DNA of 64,000 nucleotides from Rhodoferax sp. (GTDB lineage: Bacteria > Pseudomonadota > Gammaproteobacteria > Burkholderiales > Burkholderiaceae_C), in the NCBI RefSeq assembly GCF_028714215.1, contig NZ_JAQTMS010000003.1, positions 1-64,000 of the forward strand, written 5' to 3'. How positions within the stretch are numbered: the stretch's first letter is position 1; each line of letters begins with the position of its first letter. The notes under the pieces are model-generated. The model was not told the origin of the DNA. It did not search any database and worked only from the letters and a program-made list of their open reading frames with translations. Below are positions 33,469-41,605 of this stretch, piece after piece. A program made the translations under genes and the position numbers.

Positions 33469-34281
33469 TCAAGAGCCGGGCGTCGATAGTCCCGCGCCGG
33501 CGAGCGGCGGCTTGAAACGGGCCGCCAAGGCAGCGCTGTGACGGGCCAACAACTGGTTGTCCAGGCCCACCGCGACGAACACGCCACCGAGGTCAATATA
33601 ACGGCGCGCCAGCGTTTCATCGGCCATCAGAATGCCGGGCGCCTTGCCGGCACACGCAATGCGCCCAAAGGCGTCTTCGATGGCGGCGCGTACCTGTGGG
33701 TGGTCCTGTTCGCCGACGTGACCGAGCGAGGCCGACAAATCGGCCGGACCGATAAAGACACCGTCGACGCCGTCGACCCCGGCAATGGCATCCAGGTTGT
33801 CCAGTGCCGTCTGGGTTTCGGCCTGCACCAGAACACAGATCTGATCGTTGGCTTCCAGGCCATAGCGCGCAATACGGCCCCAGCGTGAGGCTCTGGCGCC
33901 ACCCATCCCGCGAATGCCCTGCGGCGGGTAGCGCGTGGCTTGCACGACGGCGCGTGCCTGCTCGGCCGTGTCCACCATGGGCACCAGAATGGTTTGCACA
34001 CCCAAATCAAGGTATTGCTTGATCAGCGCCGTACCGACGTCACCGTGCCCCACCGGCACCCGGGCAATCGCGTGCGTGGCCGGGTAGCCGGCGATGACCT
34101 GGAGTTGCGCCAGAATCGAGTTCAAGTCGTTGGGCGCATGCTCGCCATCAATCAGCAGCCAGTCGAAACCGGCGCCAGCGCAAATCTCGGTCGTGTAGGG
34201 GTTGGCCAGTCCCAGCCACAGGCCGATTTGCAGTTGCTTTTGAAGCAACGCCTGCTTGAAGGGGTTGACGGGAAGCATCAT
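33469..34281 (-). CDS. HpcH/HpaI-family aldolase
   Basis: 270 residues. TIM-barrel class II aldolase of the 4-hydroxy-2-oxoheptanedioate/2-dehydro-3-deoxyglucarate aldolase family. Visible: [33 protein letters not shown] (catalytic His after GE), ARVPVG, the [12 protein letters not shown] strand, [14 protein letters not shown], and [14 protein letters not shown] with metal-binding Glu in VQAETQ. It cleaves 4-hydroxy-2-oxo acids to pyruvate or a related keto acid plus an aldehyde. The ATG overlaps the stop of the MetE-core gene (ATGA), and a second ATG follows immediately. No other aromatic-catabolism gene is nearby, so a role in homoprotocatechuate breakdown is doubtful. Confidence 0.88.
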   Translation of the reverse strand: MMLPVNPFKQALLQKQLQIGLWLGLANPYTTEICAGAGFDWLLIDGEHAPNDLNSILAQLQVIAGYPATHAIARVPVGHGDVGTALIKQYLDLGVQTILVPMVDTAEQARAVVQATRYPPQGIRGMGGARASRWGRIARYGLEANDQICVLVQAETQTALDNLDAIAGVDGVDGVFIGPADLSASLGHVGEQDHPQVRAAIEDAFGRIACAGKAPGILMADETLARRYIDLGGVFVAVGLDNQLLARHSAALAARFKPPLAGAGLSTPGS

Positions 34282-35327
34282 GCCAATTCTCCCGTTGCGG
34301 CGTAGCGTTGCCGGGCCAACGCCGCGCCGGCTGCCAAGGCTTCCAGTTTTTTCACCGCGACGGCCCGGCTCATGGGCGCCAGACCGCAGTTGGTACAGGG
34401 GAACAAACGATTCTTCGGCACAAACTGCAGCGCCTTGCCGATCGTATCGGCCACCTGTTCCGGCGTTTCAACCTCGTCACTGGCGACATCGATCACCCCC
34501 ACCATCACGTCCTTGCCAGCCAGCAGCGCCATCAGATCCGGCGGCACATGCGAGTGATAGCACTCCAGGCTGATCTGCTGAATGCTGCTCTTGGCAAGGG
34601 CCGGAAAGATGGCCTCGTACTGCCGCCATTCCTGGCCCAGCGATTCCTTCCAGTCGACGTTGGCCTTGATGCCGTAGCCGTAGCAGATATGCACGGCGGT
34701 GGTGCAGGTCAAGCCCCGGGCGGCGCGCTCCAGCGCGGCGACACCCCAATCCGCGGCATCCTGCATGTAGACGTTGAATGCCGGCTCATCGAACTGGATG
34801 ATGTCGACGCCGTCGGCCTGCAAAGCCAGTGCCTCCTGATTGAGCAGTTCGGCAAAAGCAAACGCCATTTTGACCTTGTCGCCATAGAAGCGATCGGCCA
34901 CCGTGTCGACAATGGTGAGCGGACCGGGCAAGGTGAACTTGAGCTTCTTTTTGGTGTGCGCGCGCGCCAGTTGCGCCTCAAAAGCATGCACCCGCCCTTT
35001 CAGTTTCAGCGGGGCAATGACCTGCGGCACCTGGGCATCGTAGCGGCCATTGCGAATGCCCATGGTGACCTTGTGCTCGAAATCAATGCCCTCGACCTGC
35101 TCCAGAAAACCATGGACGAAATGCTGGCGCGACTGCTCGCCGTCGCCGACGATGTCCAGGCCGGCGTCTTCCTGCGCCTTGATCCACAACAGCGTGGCAT
35201 CGGCCTTCGCCTGCTGCAACTCGGCGCCTTGCGCCTTCCATTGCGGCCACAGTTTTTGCGTCTCGGAAAGCCAGGCCGGTTTGGGCAAACTGCCCGCGAT
35301 GGATGTTTGAAACACGTTGAACTCCAT
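34278..35327 (-). CDS. Cobalamin-independent methionine synthase, core (C-terminal domain only) type
   Basis: 349 residues, matching only the C-terminal catalytic barrel of the roughly 755-residue MetE. All four zinc ligands are recognisable: His and Cys in AVHICYGYG, Glu in ISLECYHS, and Cys in TNCGLAPM. The homocysteine/substrate loops SIAGSLPKP and GPLTIVD are present. Such short MetE-like enzymes are known to form methionine with methyl donors other than methyl-tetrahydropteroyl-triglutamate; the donor here is unknown. In some bacteria they depend on an extra partner (DUF1852/MesX), which is not in this window. It overlaps the HpaI-type aldolase gene downstream by 4 bp. Confidence 0.88.
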   Translation of the reverse strand: MEFNVFQTSIAGSLPKPAWLSETQKLWPQWKAQGAELQQAKADATLLWIKAQEDAGLDIVGDGEQSRQHFVHGFLEQVEGIDFEHKVTMGIRNGRYDAQVPQVIAPLKLKGRVHAFEAQLARAHTKKKLKFTLPGPLTIVDTVADRFYGDKVKMAFAFAELLNQEALALQADGVDIIQFDEPAFNVYMQDAADWGVAALERAARGLTCTTAVHICYGYGIKANVDWKESLGQEWRQYEAIFPALAKSSIQQISLECYHSHVPPDLMALLAGKDVMVGVIDVASDEVETPEQVADTIGKALQFVPKNRLFPCTNCGLAPMSRAVAVKKLEALAAGAALARQRYAATGELA

Positions 35328-35368
35328 AGTGTTTGAATTAGTCGGGTGCTGCCTGGAGGGTCGTCCAA

Positions 35369-35713
35369 TCAGCGAGAAGATCGAAACGGGTAGCGCTCAC
35401 GCAGGCAACGGGAATTCAGCAGCAGTCCGGCCAGCAGCGTCAGCAGAGCGACGCTACCCAGAATGACGGCGGCCGCGGTCCACGGCCGACCGCTTTGCTG
35501 GCGAAACTGTACCAACTCAAGCAGCGCACTCAGCCAGATCGCGCTGGCCCAATAGGCAGCGAGCTGCAGCAGGACAAGGCTCCAGCGTTTTTTGTAGAAA
35601 AACAGCAGCGGCGCCGCCAGACACAGGGCGACCAGCAGATAACTGCCGGAGCGAAAAAAGTGGGCCGCAACCAGCCAGCTGGCAATGACAAAAAAACCGA
35701 TGCGGATGGACAT
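35369..35713 (-). CDS. Small four-helix membrane protein
   Basis: 114 residues with about four predicted membrane helices (near 5-20, 22-40, 45-70 and 80-102) separated by short loops, and a basic C-terminus. No family motif recognised. The start ATG at 35711-35713 begins with SIRIGFFVIASW; a longer frame upstream to 35845 gives only Arg/Cys-rich non-membrane sequence and is rejected. It lies 41 bp upstream of the MetE-core gene on the same strand. Function unknown. Confidence 0.6.
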   Translation of the reverse strand: MSIRIGFFVIASWLVAAHFFRSGSYLLVALCLAAPLLFFYKKRWSLVLLQLAAYWASAIWLSALLELVQFRQQSGRPWTAAAVILGSVALLTLLAGLLLNSRCLRERYPFRSSR

Positions 35714-35842
35714 TTGACGGTACTCAATGGTTCCTGCATTGTGGCATGACTGCGTTGCTCGCCGGCGCCGGCAAAGGCGTCCGACGGGGCCAGGTCCCTG
35801 ACCCGCGTCAGGCCCGTAAAGTCGGCCACCGGTAGCCTTGGG

Positions 35843-35882
35843 CAAAAAAAAAGCCTGCTAGCAATTAAGTAGCAGGCTTTTC
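35843..35882 (-). terminator. Rho-independent terminator after tRNA-Lys
   Basis: Leftward: stem AAGCCTGCTA at 35851-35860 pairs with TAGCAGGCTT at 35870-35879, a 9-base loop, followed on the minus strand by a run of nine T (plus-strand A-run ending at 35852). It is placed 20 bp after the tRNA 3' end. Confidence 0.9.
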
Positions 35883-35901
35883 AATGCCCATGAGGCAGAT
35901 T

Positions 35902-35977
35902 TGGTAGGATGTGGGAGATTCGAACTCCCGACCAACGGATTAAAAGTCCGCTGCTCTACCAGCTGAGCTAACATCCC
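35902..35977 (-). tRNA. tRNA-Lys (anticodon UUU)
   Basis: 76 nt including the encoded CCA. Acceptor stem GGGATGT pairs with ACATCCT (one G-U), D-arm TTAGCTCAGCTGGTAGAGC, anticodon stem GCGGA/TCCGT around loop CTTTTAA giving anticodon TTT, and T-arm GGGAGTTCGAATCTCCC with the normal TTCGA. Discriminator is A. A TACAAT -10 candidate lies at 36023-36028 upstream, and a strong terminator follows, so it is probably an independent transcript. Confidence 0.98.
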
Positions 35978-36052
35978 ATCGGGTCTTCACTTGGTAATTT
36001 TCATTACTCAGTAAAGCCTTAGATTGTAGCGTTATTTTTGACTTTCTTGGGT

Positions 36053-36790
36053 TCAGGCGGCAATCCGGTCAAGAACCCAGCCGGCCGCGCATTGACCGAA
36101 GGTGGCGGTCACGCTGACCACCGAACCGTAACCATGGCAATTGAGCGTGCCATCGCCCGCCACGGCGCACGACGGGTCGGGCGCCTTCACCGCTTCCCGG
36201 CTGAAAACACAAGCGACTCCGATCTTTCCGCCGGCACGCGCTGCGCCATGTTCCTTGCGCAAGCGATAACGCAGTTGCGCCAACAAGGGATCGTGCGTTG
36301 CATTGGCAAGGTCATCAATATCGACCCGCTGCGCCTGGCGCTTGCCACCGGCGGCACCGACGGCAATGAAGAGGGTCTTGCTTTCCAGTGCCCAGGCCGC
36401 CATGGCGGTCTTGGCGCGGACCTGATCGCAAGCGTCGATGACGGCGGTCACCCCGGCCGGCAACAAGCCGGGCCAGTTGGCCGGCTCGACAAATTCCTCA
36501 ATGCAGGTGACGTCGCAGGCCGGGCTGAATGAAAGAACGCGGTCCCGCATCGCCAGTACCTTGGCCTGCCCCAGGGTTGCCTCAAGGGCGTGAATTTGGC
36601 GGTTGATGTTCGATTCCGCCACGTGGTCCAGATCGATCAGCGTCAGGCGGGCCACACCGCTGCGGGCCAGCGCCTCCACCGCCCAGGAACCGACGCCGCC
36701 AATACCGACCACCGCCACATGGGCCGCCGCGATGCGCTGCGCCCCCGGGACGCCGTACAGGCGCGCCACGCCGGCAAATCGTCGCTCCAT
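36053..36790 (-). CDS. tcdA: tRNA threonylcarbamoyladenosine dehydratase TcdA
   Basis: 245 residues, a ThiF/MoeB/E1-like enzyme that cyclises t6A37 to ct6A in tRNAs with ATP. Nucleotide-binding VVGIGGVGSWAVEALARSG near residue 26, DLDHVAESNINRQ near 52, DACDQVRAK near 120 and KIGVACVFSREAV near 187 match YgdL/CsdL. The usual catalytic cysteine region (SCAVAGDGTLNCHGYGSVVS) near the C-terminus is present. It follows the tol genes on the same strand with 20 bp between. Its 3' end faces the tRNA-Lys gene. Confidence 0.93.
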   Translation of the reverse strand: MERRFAGVARLYGVPGAQRIAAAHVAVVGIGGVGSWAVEALARSGVARLTLIDLDHVAESNINRQIHALEATLGQAKVLAMRDRVLSFSPACDVTCIEEFVEPANWPGLLPAGVTAVIDACDQVRAKTAMAAWALESKTLFIAVGAAGGKRQAQRVDIDDLANATHDPLLAQLRYRLRKEHGAARAGGKIGVACVFSREAVKAPDPSCAVAGDGTLNCHGYGSVVSVTATFGQCAAGWVLDRIAA

Positions 36791-36810
36791 TCTTGGCCCT
36801 GGGTCGGACG

Positions 36811-37569
36811 TTATTTGAGGCGCGGCAGTCGCTCTTTGGCGGCCCCTGCTGCCTCTGATTGCGGATAGGCACGGATCAGATCATCGAGTGTCTTGCGGGC
36901 ACCCTTGGTGTCCTTGAGTTCGATCTGGCAGTTGGCGATCGACAACACCGCCTCGGGCGCCCGCATATGGTCCGGTTCGCGCGCGATCAGGGACCGAAAG
37001 TTGATCATGGCCTCTTTGTAGTCGCGCGTGGCGTATTGCGCATTGCCAAGCCAGAACAGCGCCGACGGTGCATAGCCGCTCTGGCCGTAGCGTTTCAGAA
37101 AATCCAGGAAGGAGGACTGCGCGGCAGCGAAATCGCCTTTTTTAAAAATCGCAAAAGCGGCTTCGAACTCGCGTTTTTCGGCCGGTTCGGCCAGAAATTC
37201 GCGGCCATCCAGCGTAACCTTCGCCGGTTCAAACTGGCGCAGCCGCTCGTCCACGCCTTGGGCAATGTCTTTCTGCCGGCGCTGCATGTCGGAAACGTCG
37301 CGCGCCAACTGTTCGTTCTGGCCTCTGAGCTTGGCCATCTCCGAGCGCAGGGTTTCAATCTGGTTTTGCAGCTCAAGCAGGCTCCGGCGCAAGGCAGCAT
37401 TCTCGTCACTGGCGCGGCCGGCGCTCTGCTCCGATTGCAGGCGAACGGCATCGACGCGCTGGCGCAAGTCGAGTATCGCCTTGCGCGCTTCCTCATCGTC
37501 GAACAGGCCGGCACTGGCCGACACAGTTCCCAGGCAAAGGAGTATGAAAACAGCAGTCCAGCGAAACAT
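36811..37569 (-). CDS. cpoB: Tol-Pal system protein CpoB (YbgF)
   Basis: 252 residues. Signal peptide (1-20), then an N-terminal coiled coil (about 30-110, heptads such as LRSEMAKLRGQNEQLARDVSDMQRRQ) that trimerises in the family, then TPR units from about residue 130 (KREFEAAFAIFKKGDFAAAQSSFLDFLKR, SALFWLGNAQYATRDYKEA, ARKTLDDLIRAYPQSEAA). CpoB links peptidoglycan synthesis by PBP1B to Tol-driven outer-membrane constriction. It lies 26 bp downstream of pal. Confidence 0.94.
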   Translation of the reverse strand: MFRWTAVFILLCLGTVSASAGLFDDEEARKAILDLRQRVDAVRLQSEQSAGRASDENAALRRSLLELQNQIETLRSEMAKLRGQNEQLARDVSDMQRRQKDIAQGVDERLRQFEPAKVTLDGREFLAEPAEKREFEAAFAIFKKGDFAAAQSSFLDFLKRYGQSGYAPSALFWLGNAQYATRDYKEAMINFRSLIAREPDHMRAPEAVLSIANCQIELKDTKGARKTLDDLIRAYPQSEAAGAAKERLPRLK

Positions 37570-37595
37570 ATTCAGTGCACCAATTTTCGGCTGGC

Positions 37596-38129
37596 TTAGC
37601 GGTAACTGATCTCGGTCCGACGGTTCTTGGCCATGGCCGCTTCGTCGTTCCCCAGCACCGCCGGTTTTTCCTTGCCAAAGCTGACTGCCTCCAACTGGCC
37701 GTCCGCCACACCGAGCAGACCCAGTGCACTGCGCACCGCCTCGGCTCGCTTCTGGCCCAGGGCCAGGTTGTATTCACGGCCACCGCGCTCGTCGGTGTGG
37801 CCCTCAAGCACCACCTTGCGGCTCTTGTCGGCCTTGATAAAGCGGGCGTGCGCCTCGATGACGGACTGAAACTCGGGTTTGATGACAAAACTGTCGAGAT
37901 CGAAATAAACAATTTGCGGCCCTGCCGGAGCAACCGCTTTTTGACCTGATTTGCCGATGTCCACCGGCGTAACGCCACTGTTGCCAACGGCACTGCCGCT
38001 ACCTTCGGCCGCCGCCGGCGACACCGGCGTCCCGGACTTGTCCTCGACCGGCACCTCGTCAAGTTTCACCGACGAGGCACAAGCTGCCAGCATGGCAACA
38101 ACGCAAAAAACCAACACCGCATGCTTCAT
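37596..38129 (-). CDS. pal: Peptidoglycan-associated lipoprotein Pal
   Basis: 177 residues. A lipoprotein signal with lipobox LAAC near residue 17, a low-complexity linker to about residue 70, then the OmpA C-terminal domain: IVYFDLDSFVIKPEFQ, the peptidoglycan-binding VLEGHTDERGGREYNLALGQKRAEAVR and TEISYR at the end. It anchors the outer membrane to peptidoglycan and pairs with TolB. It lies 21 bp downstream of tolB. Confidence 0.96.
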   Translation of the reverse strand: MKHAVLVFCVVAMLAACASSVKLDEVPVEDKSGTPVSPAAAEGSGSAVGNSGVTPVDIGKSGQKAVAPAGPQIVYFDLDSFVIKPEFQSVIEAHARFIKADKSRKVVLEGHTDERGGREYNLALGQKRAEAVRSALGLLGVADGQLEAVSFGKEKPAVLGNDEAAMAKNRRTEISYR

Positions 38130-38150
38130 GAAATCACCTTTTTAAATTAA

Positions 38151-39446
38151 TTACTTCTGAAACGGACCCCAGTCCGGCTCCCGAATAATGCCGCCTTGAC
38201 CGGTCAAGCGCGCTTTGATTTTGCCATCCAATGTGGTCGTCATGAGAACCTCCCGGCCCTGCTGCTGGGTGGCGTAAACGAGCAAGCGGCTGTTGGGGGC
38301 AAAACTGGGACTCTCATCCGCCGCAGTATCCGTGATTGCGTTCACCGCGCCACTCGCAAGCTCCATCAGATGCAGCTTGAAAACACCACTCACCCGGGAA
38401 ATATAGGCGAGCCAGCGACCGTCCGGGCTGATGGCCGGAGAAATGTTGTAACTGCCGGTAAAGGTCACGCGCTCGGCGGCTCCGCCGAGTGCCGGCATTT
38501 TGTAGATTTGAGGTGCGCCACCCCGGTCGCTGACGAAATAAATATATTTGCCATCCGGGCTGTAAACCGGTTCGGTATCGATGCTGCCGGACTGCGCCAG
38601 CCGCCGCGGCTCGCCGCCGCCGGCATCAATGGCATAAAGCTGCGAGCCGCCGTCCCGGCTCAGCGTGACCGCCAGCGTGCGCCCGTCGGGGGACCAGGCC
38701 GGCGCACTGTTGGAGCCTCTGAAATTGGCAATCAGGCGGCGTTTGCCAGTGACGACGTCATGGGTGTACACCACCGGCTTGCGCGACTCAAACGAGACGT
38801 AGGCGAGTTGACTGCCATTGGGCGACCAGGCGGGCGAAATAATCGGTTCCGGGCTGGCCAGCGCCGACTGGGCATTTTCGCCGTCGGCATCCGCCACCCA
38901 CAACTGGTAGCGCTGGGTGGCCTTGGTGACATAGGCAATGCGGGTCGAAAAAGCGCCTTTTTCGCCGGTCAGTTTCTCGTAAATGAAATCGGCAATACGA
39001 TGAGCCGCCAGCCGCAGATCGGCTTGCGTCACGGCATAACTCTGGCCCCCCAGGTCCTGCCCCCGCACCACATCCCACAACCTGAATCGGACGTCATAAC
39101 GACCATCCACCAGCCGCGTGACGCTGCCCGACACCAGCGAGTCGGCGCCTTTTTGCCGCCAGGCCTGGACATCCGGCCGGGCCAGTTCGTCAAGCGCCGC
39201 GGCGGCCGCATCGACGGCGCGAAACTGCCCGCTGCGTTCCAGGTCGGCCTGCACGATGGAAGCGATTTTTTGCGGCGCGCGGTCCTCGCCGCGAAAAGCG
39301 GCAACGGCAATCGGCAGCTGGTTCAAGCCGATCCCCGAAACATCAACCCGGAATTGGGCTTGCGCCGCGACGCCGGTCAACAGCAACAGACCGACCCAGC
39401 CAACACGAAGCGCGTCAGACAGACGGTGGAATAGGTGAAATGTCAT
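38151..39446 (-). CDS. tolB: Tol-Pal system beta-propeller protein TolB
   Basis: 431 residues, normal length. Signal peptide (about 1-30), an N-terminal domain (FRVDVSGIGLNQLPIAVAAF) and a six-bladed propeller from about residue 165, with the repeated PAWSPDG/SPAWSPNG/PVYSPDGKYI/PAISPDGRWLAY blades. Periplasmic; couples TolA to Pal. The ATG at 39446 lies 32 bp inside the end of the upstream glycosyltransferase gene and has no good ribosome site, so initiation may depend on coupling. The usual upstream tolQ, tolR and tolA are not present here. Confidence 0.95.
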   Translation of the reverse strand: MTFHLFHRLSDALRVGWVGLLLLTGVAAQAQFRVDVSGIGLNQLPIAVAAFRGEDRAPQKIASIVQADLERSGQFRAVDAAAAALDELARPDVQAWRQKGADSLVSGSVTRLVDGRYDVRFRLWDVVRGQDLGGQSYAVTQADLRLAAHRIADFIYEKLTGEKGAFSTRIAYVTKATQRYQLWVADADGENAQSALASPEPIISPAWSPNGSQLAYVSFESRKPVVYTHDVVTGKRRLIANFRGSNSAPAWSPDGRTLAVTLSRDGGSQLYAIDAGGGEPRRLAQSGSIDTEPVYSPDGKYIYFVSDRGGAPQIYKMPALGGAAERVTFTGSYNISPAISPDGRWLAYISRVSGVFKLHLMELASGAVNAITDTAADESPSFAPNSRLLVYATQQQGREVLMTTTLDGKIKARLTGQGGIIREPDWGPFQK

Positions 39447-40200
39447 TTTTATGATTCAAGCAATACAAAGCGAAATACTTTCCAAACGCCGCCTGGGCCT
39501 GCATGGCACACACGGCGAAACCCATTGCACCATCGAGAAAACCAAGACGAAAAAAATAGCTGCGCAGGAATGCTACCACCCCGGCCAAGCCAGCCCGCGC
39601 CATCGAGGTATTCTGGCCCAAAGCAAAACGCTGCTGGGCCCAGGCCTGACTGTACTGCTCCAGTTTGCGCCAATAGTGGGCCGGCGTCGGGTAACTGTAG
39701 TGCAGCAGTGGTGCTGTCAAGCGACCCGGAACACCTTGCTTGAGCAGCACCCGTTCATGCACCAGATCGTCGCTGAAGCGGGCCGCATCCCTCCTGAACA
39801 AGCGCAACACATAGTCCGGCGTCCAGCCGCAATGGCGAATCCAGCGACCGCAAAATTGCGTCAAGCGGGCGATCTCGTAAGCGGCATTGGCGCCCTGGTC
39901 CGCCAGCAGCACTGCCCGAATCTGCTGGCCCAGAGCGGGCGGCACCCGTTCATCGGCGTCCAGCGACAAGACCCAAGGGTAACGCGCCAATTCAAGGGCC
40001 CGATTTTTTTGCGGCCCAAAGCCGGGCCAGTCGGTGCTGACATGCACCACGGCGCCCAGCCCGCGCGCCAGTTCCACGGTTCGATCGGTACTGCCGGAAT
40101 CCAGCACCAGAACCTCGTCGGCAAAAGACACCGATTGCAGGCAGGCCTCGATATTGGCAGCCTCGTTGAAGGTAATGATGATGACGCTGAGTTGCGGCAA
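39415..40200 (-). CDS. Family 2 glycosyltransferase (LPS core, WaaE/KdtX-like)
   Basis: 261 residues. GT-A fold: LSVIIITFNEAANIEACLQSV at the N-terminus, DSGSTDRTVELA, the DXD-type metal site SLDADERV near residue 81, and the acceptor region GRWIRHCGWTPDYVLRLFRRD. A C-terminal hydrophobic stretch (about 205-245) may bind the membrane. Layout is that of beta-1,4-glucosyltransferases of the LPS inner core. It diverges from the O-antigen ligase gene over 55 bp, which supports an LPS role. Its 3' end overlaps tolB by 32 bp, an uncommon neighbour for tolB. Confidence 0.87.
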   Translation of the reverse strand: MPQLSVIIITFNEAANIEACLQSVSFADEVLVLDSGSTDRTVELARGLGAVVHVSTDWPGFGPQKNRALELARYPWVLSLDADERVPPALGQQIRAVLLADQGANAAYEIARLTQFCGRWIRHCGWTPDYVLRLFRRDAARFSDDLVHERVLLKQGVPGRLTAPLLHYSYPTPAHYWRKLEQYSQAWAQQRFALGQNTSMARAGLAGVVAFLRSYFFRLGFLDGAMGFAVCAMQAQAAFGKYFALYCLNHKNDISPIPPSV

Positions 40201-40255
40201 GTTACTACATTTTCAAAGTTTCACGACAGGCGCAGAGCATATCCGACTCGCGTGC

Positions 40256-41593
40256 ATGAGCAGCGTTGATAATAAGAACTTGCCTTTCAGCAAGACTACA
40301 AAACCCCCAATCTCGATGCTTCGGTCGTTTCCCAATGTTCGCTTTTCGATCGTCTGTTTCGCCGCGCTTGCCGTGGCGTTGCCGATGGCCATCATCAGCA
40401 TTGCCAAACTCCTGCTGCTGTTGTGCGCACTGGTCGTTCTGGTGAAGGGCTGGCTGCGCCAGGAGCAGCGTGCGCCACTGCTGCCGAGCGGCACGTCGCT
40501 GCTGATTTTGCTGGCCCTGGCACTGCTGGCGGTCAGCGGTTTGTGGAGCACCGGCTCGACCGATGAAGCCCTGCTCGCCATCGTCAAACACGGCAAACTG
40601 GTGCTGCTCCCGGTTGTCCTGTATCTGATACGCTCGCGCCGTGAAGCGCTTGTCGCCGTCGCCTTCTTTGTCGGCGGTCAGGTTTTTTCGCTTGCCAGCA
40701 CCTGGCTCATGTTCATGGATGTTGCGGTACCGTGGGCGACCTCGAAGGAAATGGGAGTTTGCGAGACCTGCTCCTACGCCGTATTCTCCAGCTATCTCGA
40801 TCAGTCCATCATGACTGCCGTGCTGGCGGCCGTCTGCTGGCATCTGCGCTCCTACGCGGCCACACGCTGGCGAACCGTTCTGGCCTTGAGCACTGCCGGG
40901 CTGGCCATGGTCTGTGTGTTTTTCATTTTTCAGGGACGCACCGGCTACCTGGTGGCGCTGACGCTGATCACCTTGGCCATCGTGTGGGAATTGCCGAGCC
41001 GGTTCCGCCTCTGGCTGCTGCTCATTCCGCTGCTATTGACGGCGGCAATTGCCGCCAGTTCAGACAAGGTCAGCCAGCGCTTGACGGAAGTTGGCAGCAG
41101 CCTTGCCTCTTTCAAGAAGTCCGGCGACATCTCGTCTTCCTCCGGCATCCGGATTGATCTCTGGCACCGTTCGCTCCAGTCCCTCGCGCAAAGTCCGTGG
41201 CACGGCACCGGGGTAGGGAGTTGGGATCGGGAATTCAAGCGCCAGGAAGCAATTCATGCGCCCGACACGGCCACCAGCAACCCCAGCCTGCAACACCACA
41301 ACCCACACCAGGAGTACCTGCTGTGGGGTGTCGAATTGGGGCTGCCCGGCCTGCTGCTGCTGTGTGCCATACTGCTGGCGCTATACCGCGACAGTCGGCG
41401 GCTGGAAACGCCGGCCAGGAGAGCCATGCAGTCGGTGTTGTTGGCCCTGGCCATCGCCTGCCTTTTCAATTGCACCCTGTACGACAGCTTGATCGGTGAT
41501 TATTTCTGTATCGCACTGGCGCTTATGCTGGCACTTGGAATTCACGCGAAAGCACGCGCGGCGCCCTCTTTCCCCGCCGCCCCGCGCGTTTGA
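40256..41593 (+). CDS. O-antigen ligase family protein (WaaL-like)
   Basis: About 445 residues with some eleven to twelve membrane helices. The Wzy_C/WaaL signature is visible: FQGRTGYLVALTLI, then a periplasmic loop with SSGIRIDLWHRSLQ, GTGVGSW and HHNPHQEYLLWGVELGLPG (the conserved histidine of WaaL ligases). It joins polymerised O-antigen or another sugar chain from an undecaprenyl carrier to lipid A core at the periplasmic face. Two starts are possible, ATG at 40256 and ATG at 40316; neither has a clear ribosome site. It is 12 bp upstream of msbA. Confidence 0.85.
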   Translation: MSSVDNKNLPFSKTTKPPISMLRSFPNVRFSIVCFAALAVALPMAIISIAKLLLLLCALVVLVKGWLRQEQRAPLLPSGTSLLILLALALLAVSGLWSTGSTDEALLAIVKHGKLVLLPVVLYLIRSRREALVAVAFFVGGQVFSLASTWLMFMDVAVPWATSKEMGVCETCSYAVFSSYLDQSIMTAVLAAVCWHLRSYAATRWRTVLALSTAGLAMVCVFFIFQGRTGYLVALTLITLAIVWELPSRFRLWLLLIPLLLTAAIAASSDKVSQRLTEVGSSLASFKKSGDISSSSGIRIDLWHRSLQSLAQSPWHGTGVGSWDREFKRQEAIHAPDTATSNPSLQHHNPHQEYLLWGVELGLPGLLLLCAILLALYRDSRRLETPARRAMQSVLLALAIACLFNCTLYDSLIGDYFCIALALMLALGIHAKARAAPSFPAAPRV

Positions 41594-41605
41594 AGGATCT
41601 GCAAC

